From UMGS1663 sp963621995 (GTDB lineage: Bacteria > Bacillota > Clostridia > TANB77 > CAG-508), in assembly GCA_963621995.1 (NCBI GenBank), contig CAVFFZ010000008.1:1-50086 (forward strand): a stretch of 50,086 bases of DNA. Reading direction: 5' to 3'. Positions within the stretch are counted from its first letter, which is position 1; each line of letters opens with the position of its first letter. Positions 7,565 to 16,474 of the stretch are shown here, in pieces. The notes beneath the pieces were generated by a model. It did no database searches. It had not been told where the DNA came from and saw only the letters and a program-made list of their open reading frames with translations. The position numbers were made by a program, and so were the translations under genes.

Positions 7565-8392
7565 ATGACGATTATACAAGCTATAATATTAGGAATTGTA
7601 CAAGGGTTGACTGAATTATTGCCAATATCTAGTTCAGCACACTTAAATCTTTTCCCTTGGTTATTTAATTGGGGAGAAATGAGTCCGTCTTTTGACGTTG
7701 CACTACATATAGGAACTTTATTTGCAATATTGGTATTCTTTTTTAAAGATTGGATAAACCTAATAAAAGGTGGATATAAACAAATAGTTAAAAAAGAAAA
7801 ATCTACAGATGGTAAAATTTTCTGGTATATAGTAATAAGTACTATACCAACAGGAATTTTAAGTTTATTATTAGATAAAGTTTCAGAAAATATTATAGAA
7901 AAGTTAGCACAAACTTTTAATACAGCAGAAATAAATGTAGAAATGGTACTTATAGCTATAGCTTTAATAGTAATGGGAATTATTTTATATATAGTAGATA
8001 AAAAATCAAAATCTACAATTAAATATGAAAAAATAACATTAAAACAATCTATATTAATTGCTGCTTCACAAGCAATTGCAGCAGCGTTTCCAGGAGTTTC
8101 TAGGGCAGGAATAACAATGACTGTTGGAAGAAAAATGGGAATAGAAAGGGAATCTGTTGCTAAATACTCATTCCTGTTATCGACTCCTATTGTAGCGGCT
8201 GCAGCACTATATGAAATGAAACATTTTGTTTTTGATTTGCCATTTTTTGTTGGAGTTTTAACAAGTTTTATAGTTGGAATGTTAGTTATTAAATTTTTAC
8301 TAAATTATTTAAAAAAAGGCAGTTTTAAAATATTTGCACTATATAGAGTAATATTAGGAATTATTATTTTGGCAATATGCTTTATAAGATAA
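7565..8392 (+). CDS. uppP: Undecaprenyl-diphosphatase (BacA/UppP)
   Basis: This membrane enzyme dephosphorylates undecaprenyl diphosphate, recycling the lipid carrier for peptidoglycan and other wall polymers; high levels give bacitracin resistance. The 275 residues are the expected length. Both signature motifs are present: GIVQGLTELLPISSSAHL near the N-terminus (Glu and Ser region) and PGVSRAGITMTVGRKMG near residue 180, with the conserved Arg. About seven to eight hydrophobic segments are visible. GAGAGG lies before the ATG, and a strong terminator follows. Confidence 0.96.
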   Translation: MTIIQAIILGIVQGLTELLPISSSAHLNLFPWLFNWGEMSPSFDVALHIGTLFAILVFFFKDWINLIKGGYKQIVKKEKSTDGKIFWYIVISTIPTGILSLLLDKVSENIIEKLAQTFNTAEINVEMVLIAIALIVMGIILYIVDKKSKSTIKYEKITLKQSILIAASQAIAAAFPGVSRAGITMTVGRKMGIERESVAKYSFLLSTPIVAAAALYEMKHFVFDLPFFVGVLTSFIVGMLVIKFLLNYLKKGSFKIFALYRVILGIIILAICFIR

Positions 8393-8421
8393 ATTAAAGA
8401 ATAATTAAATCGAAAACATGG

Positions 8422-8457
8422 AAAAATAAAGGAAAAACAATATTCCTTTATTTTTTT
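8422..8457 (+). terminator. Rho-independent terminator after uppP
   Basis: AAAATAAAGGAA pairs with TTCCTTTATTTT over about 12 bp with an 8-base loop and a T-run. It separates uppP from the pilus locus. Confidence 0.85.
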
Positions 8458-8669
8458 GTATTGAAAAAATATTACAAAAATATTACAATTGAATTACAAG
8501 TGTATTAAAACTATTGACTTTGACAAAAAAAAATATAAAATAATAGCAGAATTATACTGATAAGGGAAAAAGATGTAAAAAATACAAAATAAAATATAAA
8601 AATAAAAGTATTTTTTGTCGCTTTTTGTAAAATATAATAGTGTAAAATATAAAAAATAAAGGAGTTATC

Positions 8670-10310
8670 ATGCCAAGTTGCTTAGGGTTATATATTGAAA
8701 GTAATTTAATTAAATATGCAAAAGTAACAAAAGAACGAGATATATTAAAAGTAGAATCTTTTGGTATGAAATTTTATGATCAAATTGGACCAACAATAAA
8801 TCAAATAATTTCAGAAACATTTAGCTATAAGACACCAATTAGTATTAACTTATCAGAAGAGGTATATCAATATTTTTATTTTTTTAATTTACTAAATAAA
8901 AATGATTTAAAGAAAGCAATTGAAACTGAATTTGATTCATATTGCTATGATAAAGGATATAATAGAAATGCTTTAGAAAGCAGATATGCTTTAGTTCCAG
9001 ATATGCAGGATACTGAAAAAATAAAAGCAATTTATATTTCTGCTAATAAAACAGAAATCAATAAAAGAATACAAGAATTTAATGAAAATGCAATATCCTA
9101 TTTGATTCCATTACCTATGGCTATATCTAATGTAATAGATTTAAAAGAAAAAGAAAATATAGCCATAATAAATATGGAAGAAAAAACTACAATTACAACA
9201 ATTATAGATAGTAAAATATATGAAATAGATACAATAGAAGAAAGCGTAAAAACTATATTAGATATAATAAGTGCAAAAGAAAATTCTTTTTCAAAGGCAT
9301 ATGAAATTTGTAAAAATACAACAATATATACAATGGAAGGAAAAGATTTGCTAGATGGAACAGAAAATTTGTATTTAGAAGATATAATGCCAACACTATA
9401 TAATATTGTGCGAAAAGCAAAAGAAATTTTTGACAATTCTCTAAACCGAATAGATAAAATATATATAACAGGTACAGGTTGTATTATAAATAATATAGAT
9501 TTATATTTTCAAGAATATTTTAAAGGGGCAAAATGTGAAATATTAAAACCATATTTTATACCAGAAAGTCTAAAAATTAATGTAAAAGATTATATAGAAG
9601 TCAATTCTGCAATTGCATTAGCTATGCAAGGCTTAGGATATGGAGTAGGTACTATAAACTTTAAAAATCCAAGTTTCTTAGATAAATTACCTGAGTGGAT
9701 GAAAATAGAAATAGGAAAAAATGACAAAGATAAAACAAAAGGTAAATCAAATCTACTATCTAAAGTTAATTTTTCATTAAATTTAAAAGGAAAGTTTGAT
9801 AAAACAGAAAAATGGCTTTCAAGAACAGCATTTGAAATTTTGGTTTTTATTATAATATATTCTTGTATGACAATATTCTTAAATATAGAAACAAATAAGA
9901 AAATGGCGGAAGTAGATAGTGTTAAGCAAGATACAACAGAGCAAATACAACTAATATCAAAAGATATTCAAACTTTGAACAGTAAAGCAAATGATTACAC
10001 AAGTATGACTGATAATCTAAAAAGTTATAATGATGAAGTTGAAAGCAATTTGAAAAGCAAAAATGTTATTCCACTACTTTTAACAAGAATAATGAATGTT
10101 ATACCAGATGGGGTAACGTTAACATCAATAGAAAATACAACAGGAACACATATTGTAATTAATGCACAATCTGAAGATTATGATTTGTTAGGATTTTTTA
10201 AGGGAAGCCTAATTGTAGATGGCATATTAAGTCCAAGTACAGTTGTATCTACATCTGGGGTAAAACAAGATGGAATTGTTAAAGTTGTAATAGAAGGAGA
10301 CTTGCCATGA
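8670..10310 (+). CDS. PilM-PilN fusion, type IV pilus assembly platform
   Basis: This 546-residue protein joins two parts normally made separately. Residues ~1-325 have the shape of the actin-like PilM ATPase: CLGLYIESNLIKYAKVTK as a phosphate-1-like strand, IAIINMEEKTTIT in the middle and IDKIYITGTGCIINNID as the adenosine region. A linker starting near residue 328 (GTINFKNPSFLDKLP) resembles the short PilN N-terminal segment that docks into PilM. A membrane segment follows at ~385-405, then a coiled coil (~405-455) and a PilN-type ferredoxin-like domain (VIPDGVTLTSIENTTG and on). The fusion would make the inner-membrane alignment complex one chain. It is first in the pilus run and overlaps the PilO gene by 4 bases (ATGA). 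Confidence 0.85.
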   Translation: MPSCLGLYIESNLIKYAKVTKERDILKVESFGMKFYDQIGPTINQIISETFSYKTPISINLSEEVYQYFYFFNLLNKNDLKKAIETEFDSYCYDKGYNRNALESRYALVPDMQDTEKIKAIYISANKTEINKRIQEFNENAISYLIPLPMAISNVIDLKEKENIAIINMEEKTTITTIIDSKIYEIDTIEESVKTILDIISAKENSFSKAYEICKNTTIYTMEGKDLLDGTENLYLEDIMPTLYNIVRKAKEIFDNSLNRIDKIYITGTGCIINNIDLYFQEYFKGAKCEILKPYFIPESLKINVKDYIEVNSAIALAMQGLGYGVGTINFKNPSFLDKLPEWMKIEIGKNDKDKTKGKSNLLSKVNFSLNLKGKFDKTEKWLSRTAFEILVFIIIYSCMTIFLNIETNKKMAEVDSVKQDTTEQIQLISKDIQTLNSKANDYTSMTDNLKSYNDEVESNLKSKNVIPLLLTRIMNVIPDGVTLTSIENTTGTHIVINAQSEDYDLLGFFKGSLIVDGILSPSTVVSTSGVKQDGIVKVVIEGDLP

Positions 10311-11068
10311 GAAAAGTATTAATAATTACTATTACTATATTATTACTTGTTTTAGCTTATTCTACAGTAACTAAAGGAAATGAAATCTTTGGGTTAAAAA
10401 TTTCAAGTGTAGAACAAATTGGGGAAGAAAATACAAACTTAAAAGCTAAAATAGAAGAGATAAATACTTTAATTGATGTAGAATATCCTAAAGAAATGGA
10501 AGAACTAAAAACAGCAAGTAATAAATTAGAAACAGAGAAAGAAGAATATTTAAAATATACTAATATGAGCACAGATGATGAAATTTTAGAGGCTATGCAA
10601 AAGAAAAGTTATGCTATAGAATTTTTGTGGACAAAAATAGGAGTGCATGCAAGAGAAGAGGGAGTAAATTTAAAATTTGAAATAGTAAGTAGTAGCACGG
10701 GAACAAATGGCGTAAATGATCTTAAATTTACAGTAGAAGGTTCTTATATAGGAATTACAAATTATATATATTCGCTTGAAAATGATACTGAATTAAATTT
10801 CGCAATTGAAAATTTTAAATTATTACCTTATCGAGATGAAATATTACAAGCAACATTTACTGTAAGAAATATAGCAATACAAGGTAATACTTCAAATGAA
10901 TCTGTACAACAATCAAGCCAAAGTACAACTAATAATACAACAACAGACAACTCAAATAGTAATACATTATCTGCTAGTACAGCACAAGAAGCTGGAAAAA
11001 ATGCAATATCAAATGGTGTACAAAGTATGAAAGATAGTGTAACAAATAGTATGCAAAATAATCAATAA
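10307..11068 (+). CDS. PilO-like pilus assembly protein
   Basis: This gene encodes 253 residues. An N-terminal membrane anchor (VLIITITILLLVLAYST) is followed by a coiled coil (~35-85) and a compact domain (~90-190) in which FTVEGSYIGITNYIYSLEN is the typical PilO region. The last ~60 residues are Ser/Thr/Asn/Gln-rich low complexity, an unusual extension. In other systems PilO pairs with PilN through the coiled coils and periplasmic domains; here both would face outward from a single membrane. Its start codon overlaps the end of the fusion gene, so translation is coupled. Confidence 0.85.
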   Translation: MRKVLIITITILLLVLAYSTVTKGNEIFGLKISSVEQIGEENTNLKAKIEEINTLIDVEYPKEMEELKTASNKLETEKEEYLKYTNMSTDDEILEAMQKKSYAIEFLWTKIGVHAREEGVNLKFEIVSSSTGTNGVNDLKFTVEGSYIGITNYIYSLENDTELNFAIENFKLLPYRDEILQATFTVRNIAIQGNTSNESVQQSSQSTTNNTTTDNSNSNTLSASTAQEAGKNAISNGVQSMKDSVTNSMQNNQ

Positions 11069-11079
11069 AGGAGTAAAAA

Positions 11080-11490
11080 ATGATTAAATCGATTTTAAAA
11101 GAAATAATTATAGTTTTACTACTATGTGCAATAATTCTATTTGTATTAGGTATTTTATTTTATGACTACAATCCTATAAGTAAAGTGGTACCAAATAAGA
11201 TAGCTTATAGCGTACCAGAAAATATAAAAAATGAATTAGAAGAAAATGTACAAAACACTTTAAGTGTTGAAAATAAAGTATATACAATAGAAGGTTCAGA
11301 CTTAAATATATATAAAAAGAGTAAAACTTATAATCCGAGCAAAGAAAATCCATTTGCTTCAACATCAAGTGAAGACGCAAATACAACCAATAACACAGTA
11401 AAGACCAATACTAATAGTGAACAAGGTGAAGATACAGTAAATGGAACAAAGACAAATACTAGTATAACAAATACTAGTAGATTGAAATAA
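11080..11490 (+). CDS. Single-pass membrane protein of the pilus locus
   Basis: This gene encodes 136 residues with one N-terminal membrane segment (IIIVLLLCAIILFVLGILFY) and an extracytoplasmic part. The final ~50 residues are Thr/Asn/Ser-rich low complexity, like the PilO tail. AAAGGAG lies before the ATG, 11 bases after the PilO gene. It occupies the place where PilP lies in diderm loci, but has no visible PilP signature and no secretin partner would be expected. It is probably an accessory part of the assembly platform; the function is unknown. Confidence 0.65.
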   Translation: MIKSILKEIIIVLLLCAIILFVLGILFYDYNPISKVVPNKIAYSVPENIKNELEENVQNTLSVENKVYTIEGSDLNIYKKSKTYNPSKENPFASTSSEDANTTNNTVKTNTNSEQGEDTVNGTKTNTSITNTSRLK

Positions 11491-11557
11491 TTTAATTAAG
11501 GTTATATTTATAAATTAAATAAATATATACAAAAAATATAAAAAGGAGGAGTTTTTT

Positions 11558-11773
11558 ATGTTGAAAGGACAAAAAGGTATTACATTAGTAGCACTAGTTG
11601 TAACAATCATTGTTTTAATAATTTTAGCAGGAGTATCAATATCTCTTGTATTAGGAGATAATGGAATTGTTACTAAAGCAAAAGAAGGTGCTGCCAATTA
11701 TACAAATTCAGCTGATAAAGAAAGCGAATATCTAACAAATGCAGAACATTTTATGAATGATTTAAATTATTAG
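11558..11773 (+). CDS. Short type IV pilin-like protein
   Basis: This gene encodes 71 residues. The prepilin signature is GQKGITLVALVVTIIVLII: cleavage after Gly would leave Ile1-Thr2-Leu3-Val4-Ala5. The usual Glu5 is absent. The hydrophobic helix continues through AGVSISLVLGDNG, a sequence common in gut clostridial pilin-like proteins. Only ~35 residues remain after the membrane helix, far fewer than a normal major pilin. A very strong ribosome binding site (AAAAGGAGGAG) and a following terminator suggest high expression, so it may be the major subunit despite its size. Confidence 0.8.
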   Translation: MLKGQKGITLVALVVTIIVLIILAGVSISLVLGDNGIVTKAKEGAANYTNSADKESEYLTNAEHFMNDLNY

Positions 11774-11795
11774 TGTGCTATAAAAAACTAAATAT

Positions 11796-11845
11796 GGGGT
11801 TGCCTAGTAGAATTGATCATTATATTTAGGTAACCTCATGTTTTA
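11796..11845 (+). terminator. Terminator or attenuator after the short pilin
   Basis: GGTTGCCTA (11798-11806) pairs with TAGGTAACC (11827-11835), with one G-T pair and a 20-base loop, followed by a T-rich stretch. It could lower expression of the downstream genes relative to the pilin. Confidence 0.6.
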
Positions 11846-11872
11846 TATAAAAAAACAAAATGAAGGGAAAAA

Positions 11873-12679
11873 ATGGAACAAATTATTTTTTATTTATTTA
11901 TTTTCATAATTGGAACAGTATTTGGTAGTTTTTTTACATTAGCAGTCTATAGAATACCATTACACCAAGATATTACACATAAAAGATCATATTGCCCGAA
12001 ATGCAATCATAAACTTTCTTTTTGGGATATGATTCCAATTTTTAGTTATATTTTTCTTGGTGGTAAATGTAGATATTGTAAAGAAAAAATAAGAATACGT
12101 TATTTATTATTGGAAATATTAACAGGAGTAGTATTTCTATTATTTACTATGTCTATAAATATTTCATTTAAAATATTGGAAATAAATAAATTAGTATATC
12201 TACTTTTTGGATTCCTTTATATAATAGGAATGATTATAATAGCAGGAATAGATAAAGAAAAAAAGACAATAACTAAAAGTGTTCTTATTTATGAAATAAT
12301 TGTTGTAACGGCATATATAGTATATCTATATACAGTAGAAAAAACTAATATATATAGATATGCAATATATTTATTAATGCTATTCATATTTATAATTATA
12401 GAAAATCTATACTTAAAGAAAAAATTAAAAGATAATTATACATTACAAATATTAGAATTGAGTATGGTTATGGCAATTTTTACAAAAGAAATTACATATG
12501 TTGCTACAGTTATACTAACATTGTTAATAATTGCTATTATGCAAATAAAAAATAAAATATTAAAAAATAAAGACTCAAAATCAAAAGAATTATATTACTT
12601 AAATATGCCTTTTGGATTTTATTTAGTATGTAGTAACATTATAAGTTTTATAATAGTAAATTTTATAACATGTGGGTGA
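11873..12679 (+). CDS. pilD: Prepilin peptidase (A24 family), divergent active site
   Basis: This gene encodes 268 residues. The N-terminal part is typical: GTVFGSFFTLAVYRIP, then two Cys pairs (CPKC and CRYC) framing FWDMIPIFSYIFLGGKC. About seven membrane segments follow, and MPFGFYLVC near the end corresponds to the family's PFGPFL motif. The first catalytic Asp appears in IAGIDKEKK (~residue 128). The second motif, normally GxGDxK, is not visible: the corresponding position reads ILELSMVMAIF, giving Glu where Asp is expected in my alignment. The enzyme should cleave prepilins and methylate the new N-terminus; whether it is active needs testing. It lies between pilin genes, as expected. 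Confidence 0.85.
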   Translation: MEQIIFYLFIFIIGTVFGSFFTLAVYRIPLHQDITHKRSYCPKCNHKLSFWDMIPIFSYIFLGGKCRYCKEKIRIRYLLLEILTGVVFLLFTMSINISFKILEINKLVYLLFGFLYIIGMIIIAGIDKEKKTITKSVLIYEIIVVTAYIVYLYTVEKTNIYRYAIYLLMLFIFIIIENLYLKKKLKDNYTLQILELSMVMAIFTKEITYVATVILTLLIIAIMQIKNKILKNKDSKSKELYYLNMPFGFYLVCSNIISFIIVNFITCG

Positions 12680-12684
12680 ATAGT

Positions 12685-13095
12685 ATGAAAAATATAAATT
12701 TAAAAGCCAATAGTGGTGTAACAGCAACAGATACTATTGTAGCAATTATAATATTATCATTATTTGTTGGAATTATTGGAAACTTATTTTATGAAATAGC
12801 AAAAAATAGTAATATGGTAAGATATAACACTATAGCAGTATATTATGCAATAAAAATAGCAGAAGATATTGATAAGATGGCATATGAAGCTGTTACTAAT
12901 AACTTAAATTCTAATCTTACTACAGAATATCAATTACCTAGTGGATTCACAGGACAAGTAGAAGTGGAAAATTATAATGAAAATGATACCACAAAACAGG
13001 ATATAATAAAAAAAGTAAAAATAACGATAAATTATACAGTTTTAGAAGAAGAAAGAAATTACCAAATAGAAAAATTAAAAATAAAAGAAATGTAA
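12685..13095 (+). CDS. Minor pilin-like protein 1
   Basis: This gene encodes about 136 residues from the ATG at 12685, chosen because GGGTGA lies before it; an ATG at 12670 inside the peptidase gene is less likely. The N-terminus is NSGVTATDTIVAIIILSLFV: cleavage after Gly gives Val1-Thr2-Ala3-Thr4-Asp5, so position 5 is Asp rather than Glu. The hydrophobic helix is followed by an alpha-helical spine and a small beta domain (~residues 75-136), like GspI/PilV-type minor pilins. It is probably part of the tip or priming complex. The gap to the next gene is 13 bases. Confidence 0.75.
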   Translation: MKNINLKANSGVTATDTIVAIIILSLFVGIIGNLFYEIAKNSNMVRYNTIAVYYAIKIAEDIDKMAYEAVTNNLNSNLTTEYQLPSGFTGQVEVENYNENDTTKQDIIKKVKITINYTVLEEERNYQIEKLKIKEM

Positions 13096-13108
13096 AGGAG
13101 ATTTTATT

Positions 13109-13552
13109 GTGAAATCTGAAAAAGGAATAACTTTAATGACATTAATTATTACTATAATTGTATTGTGCTTTGTAATATCAATGTTATCTGTTGTTAGTAG
13201 TATGTTCTTTGAAAATACAAAATATTTAAATGAAAATTCAAAAAATCTTAGTGAATATAATAAATTTGCAATGTTTTTTATAGAAGATTGTAAAAACAAC
13301 AAAGATATATTAGAAGTGTCAAGTAATAAAATTACATTTGAAGATGGAACTGTATATACCTATAGTGGGTCGACAGATAAAAGCATATATCGTAATAAAG
13401 TAAAAATTTGCAGCAATATAGGATATTGTAATTTTTCTATAACTGAAAAAGAAATTAATAATATAACCAAAAAGATAATAAATACTCATATGATAGTAGA
13501 AGCCAATAAATATTTCGAGGCAAGTAATGAATTTGTATTAAAATATTGGTAA
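13109..13552 (+). CDS. Minor pilin-like protein 2
   Basis: This gene encodes about 147 residues, starting with GTG; AAAGGAG lies about 8 bases before it. The N-terminus is KSEKGITLMTLIITIIVLCF, a pilin signature with Thr rather than Glu at position 5. The rest contains a beta-rich domain with FEDGTVYTYSG, similar in outline to GspJ/ComGF/PilW-type minor pilins. Two Cys residues (CSNIGYC) are close together, and a third lies in the DCKNN segment. It ends about 85 bases before PilB. Confidence 0.75.
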   Translation: MKSEKGITLMTLIITIIVLCFVISMLSVVSSMFFENTKYLNENSKNLSEYNKFAMFFIEDCKNNKDILEVSSNKITFEDGTVYTYSGSTDKSIYRNKVKICSNIGYCNFSITEKEINNITKKIINTHMIVEANKYFEASNEFVLKYW

Positions 13553-13637
13553 TTTTAGTTAATTAATAAAAATGCTATAGAAAAATAACAAAATATAGTA
13601 TAATTAAATAAGGAATACAAAAGAAAGGAGAATGGTT

Positions 13638-15269
13638 ATGCCACAAAGACAAATTCAACCTTTAGGAATAGAACTAGCTAAAAGAAAAATTATTACAGAA
13701 ACAGAAATAGATAAAGCATTAAACTATCAAAAAATGTATCCAAACAAAAAATTAGGAGACATTATTTACATACTACATTTATGCGATTCAGAAAAATTAA
13801 TTAAAGCAATTGGAGAAATATTAGACGAAAAAGCTATATTACTTACAGAAGGAGATATAAAAATAAATGTTTCTGATTATATTTCATTAGATATAGCAAA
13901 GAAAAATAAAGCAATTCCTTTTGAAGTAGAAGGAAATAAAATAAAAGTATGTTTTGCAGATACAACAAATAAAAGGTCATTAGATACAATAAGATTACTT
14001 TTGCTTAATAAAGGGTTAATAATGGAAAAGTATATTACTTTTGAAAGTGTTATAAGCAAATTATTAGAGTCACTTGAAGGAATGGCTTCAGAAAGTATAA
14101 ATACTAGTAGAGATATAACAGCTTTAGTAGATAGCATTATAAAAACAGCTATGGAAAAAAGAGCAAGTGATATTCATATTGAACCAATGGCGGATAAATT
14201 AAGAGTTAGATATCGTATAGATGGTGGATTAGTTAATGCAGCTTCTATAGACTCAGAAAAAATTCCACAAATAATAGGAAGATTAAAAGCCATTTCTAAT
14301 ATGCACCAAGAAAAACAAGAATCACAAGATGGTAGAATTATTTTATATCCAGACTATAACATTCGTGTATCTTCACAAAAAAATGTATATGGAGAAAAAT
14401 TCGTATTAAGATTATTAAAGAAAAATACAGTAATAAAAAAGATTTTTGATTTGGGTTTTCCAAATGATGAAAAATTACTAAAGGAAAGTTTTAATAAAAA
14501 GAATAGTATTACAATTATTGCAGCTCCTACAGGAGAAGGAAAAACAACTACATTATATAGTGTTATAGATATGCTTAATAGACCAGATATAAATATAACA
14601 ACAATAGAGGATCCAGTAGAAATTCGTATAGATGGTCTAAACCAAATTGAAATAGATTCAAGAGTATCTTTTTCAGATTCACTAAGAACTGTTTTAAGAC
14701 AAGATCCTGATATTATATTAGTAGGAGAAATTCGTGATAAAGAAACAGCAGAAATAGCTATGCAATCAGGACAAACAGGTCACTATGTATTGTCTACAAT
14801 TCATACAATAAACAGTGTAGAAGTAATTACTAGATTAAGAGAAATGGGAATATCAAATTATGATATAGCAAGTACTCTTGCTACATCAATATCACAAAGA
14901 TTAGTAAGAAAAGTATGCCAACACTGCAAAGTAGAAAGAGAATTTAACGAAAAAGAAAAGAAAATAATGAACCAAATAGCAGAAAAATATGGAGTTACTT
15001 TAGATTTTACAAATAAAAAAACATATGATGCTATTGGATGTGATAAATGTAATAACACAGGTTATTATGATAGAATTGGAATTTTTGAGGTACTAATTAT
15101 TAATGAAAAAATAAGTCAATTAATTATAGATAATGTATCTAGTATAGAGATAAAAAGAGAAGCAATGAAAGACGGACATTACAAACCACTTATAGTTGAT
15201 GGACTAAATAAAGTATTAGAAGGAATAACAACATTAGAAGAATTAAACAATAAACTAATAATTTATTAA
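13638..15269 (+). CDS. pilB: Type IV pilus extension ATPase PilB
   Basis: This gene encodes about 543 residues. The ATG at 13638 is chosen because it is 7 bases after AAAGGAG; the ATG at 13632 is too close to it. The N-terminal domain (~1-140) is of the GspE/MshE type. The ATPase has Walker A APTGEGKTTT (~296-305), the Asp box EDPVE, Walker B DIILVGEIRD (~356-365) and the His box GHYVLSTIHT. Two Cys pairs (CQHC ~427 and CDKC ~467) form the zinc site of PilB/GspE. It powers pilus extension from the cytoplasmic face of PilC. AGPTGSGKTT is more usual; here Glu replaces Ser. Confidence 0.95.
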   Translation: MPQRQIQPLGIELAKRKIITETEIDKALNYQKMYPNKKLGDIIYILHLCDSEKLIKAIGEILDEKAILLTEGDIKINVSDYISLDIAKKNKAIPFEVEGNKIKVCFADTTNKRSLDTIRLLLLNKGLIMEKYITFESVISKLLESLEGMASESINTSRDITALVDSIIKTAMEKRASDIHIEPMADKLRVRYRIDGGLVNAASIDSEKIPQIIGRLKAISNMHQEKQESQDGRIILYPDYNIRVSSQKNVYGEKFVLRLLKKNTVIKKIFDLGFPNDEKLLKESFNKKNSITIIAAPTGEGKTTTLYSVIDMLNRPDINITTIEDPVEIRIDGLNQIEIDSRVSFSDSLRTVLRQDPDIILVGEIRDKETAEIAMQSGQTGHYVLSTIHTINSVEVITRLREMGISNYDIASTLATSISQRLVRKVCQHCKVEREFNEKEKKIMNQIAEKYGVTLDFTNKKTYDAIGCDKCNNTGYYDRIGIFEVLIINEKISQLIIDNVSSIEIKREAMKDGHYKPLIVDGLNKVLEGITTLEELNNKLIIY

Positions 15270-15288
15270 AAGAAAGGGGAAACTACAA

Positions 15289-16389
15289 ATGAATATAGAT
15301 AAAGTACTAAAAATAGCCAAAGAAAAAGATGCTTCAGACATACATCTAATCTGTGGTATTAAACCAATGCTAAGAATAGCAAGGGATTTAGTTCCAGTAG
15401 AAGAAATAAGTGAATTAACAATAGAAGATTTGAATGAAGCTTATGACTATTTTGTAAGAGGAAATCTGGAAAAAGATGAAACTTTTATGAAGACAAAAAA
15501 ATTGGATAGTTCATTTGAATTTGAAGGTACAAGACTAAGAGTAAACGTATCTTATTCAGATGAAATACCAACATTTACGCTTCGTCTTATAAAAAATGAA
15601 TTACCAAGATATGAAGATTTAGGAGTACCAGATATTGTCCGTAGAATGACAAGACAACCACAAGGGTTAATATTAGTAACTGGTAAAACAAACTCTGGTA
15701 AAACAACAACATTAAATGCATTAATTAATGACATAAATGAAACACAAAATAAAAAAATATTAACGTTAGAAAGTCCCGTAGAATATAGGCATACATCAAA
15801 AAAATCTGTTATAGTACAAAAAGAAGTAGGTCCAGGAAGAGATTGCTTATGCTATAGTGATGGTGTAAAAAACTCTTTAAGAGAGGATTGTGATATAATT
15901 GTAGTAGGAGAGATTCGTGACAGGGAAACAATGGATGCAGCAATAGAAACAGCAGAAGCAGGACACTTAGTAATAGGTACATTACATACTAAATCTTGTG
16001 CAGAAACAATCGATAGAATGATAAACTTTTATGATATTAGTGATCAACAAAGTGTTAAATATTTAATAGCGTCATTATTGAAACTAGTAGTATCTCAAAG
16101 ATTATTAAAAGGAAAAGATGGAAGCCTAGTTTTAGTGCCTGAAGTAATGGTTGTAGACAATATTGTTGCAGGAATTATACGTAAAGAGAAAATTAGTGTA
16201 TCAGAAATAGAAGATGCAATTCAAAGTAACTTAGAAAAAGGAAGTATAGGATTAATAAATTCAATTGCAGAATTATTTGTAGAAGATAAAATTACCCTAG
16301 AACAAGCAAAAGCACAAATAGAAGAAAAAAATATTGAAATATTAAACAGAACAATAATGCAATTAAAAATAAAGAAGCAAGTAAATTAG
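15289..16389 (+). CDS. pilT: Type IV pilus retraction ATPase PilT
   Basis: This gene encodes 366 residues, the normal PilT length. ASDIHLICGIKPMLRI marks the N-terminal PAS-like domain. Walker A is TGKTNSGKTTT (~131-141), the Asp box is ESPVEYRH, Walker B is DIIVVGEIRDRET and the His box is GHLVIGTLHTKS. It has no zinc Cys pairs, which separates it from PilB. It would drive pilus retraction, and so twitching or DNA uptake. The Walker A loop has Lys and Asn where Pro and Gly are usual. It lies 19 bases after PilB, with AAAGGGGA upstream of the ATG. Confidence 0.94.
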   Translation: MNIDKVLKIAKEKDASDIHLICGIKPMLRIARDLVPVEEISELTIEDLNEAYDYFVRGNLEKDETFMKTKKLDSSFEFEGTRLRVNVSYSDEIPTFTLRLIKNELPRYEDLGVPDIVRRMTRQPQGLILVTGKTNSGKTTTLNALINDINETQNKKILTLESPVEYRHTSKKSVIVQKEVGPGRDCLCYSDGVKNSLREDCDIIVVGEIRDRETMDAAIETAEAGHLVIGTLHTKSCAETIDRMINFYDISDQQSVKYLIASLLKLVVSQRLLKGKDGSLVLVPEVMVVDNIVAGIIRKEKISVSEIEDAIQSNLEKGSIGLINSIAELFVEDKITLEQAKAQIEEKNIEILNRTIMQLKIKKQVN

Positions 16390-16396
16390 TATTTTT

Positions 16397-16460
16397 CTCA
16401 ATTAGGGATAGTTCCTAATTGAGGAAATATCACAGTTAGGGACTGTCTCTAATTGAGAAA
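16397..16460. repeat. Palindromic intergenic repeat between pilT and pilC
   Basis: CTCAATTAGG and CCTAATTGAG form a perfect 10-bp hairpin (16397-16406 and 16414-16423). A related unit starting GTTAGGGACTGTCTC follows 34 bases later and can also fold. The AGGGACnGTC core resembles the palindromes at 32887 and 41976. It lies inside the pilus operon, so it may affect pilC expression. Confidence 0.65.
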
Positions 16461-16474
16461 GGAAGAAAAAGTTC

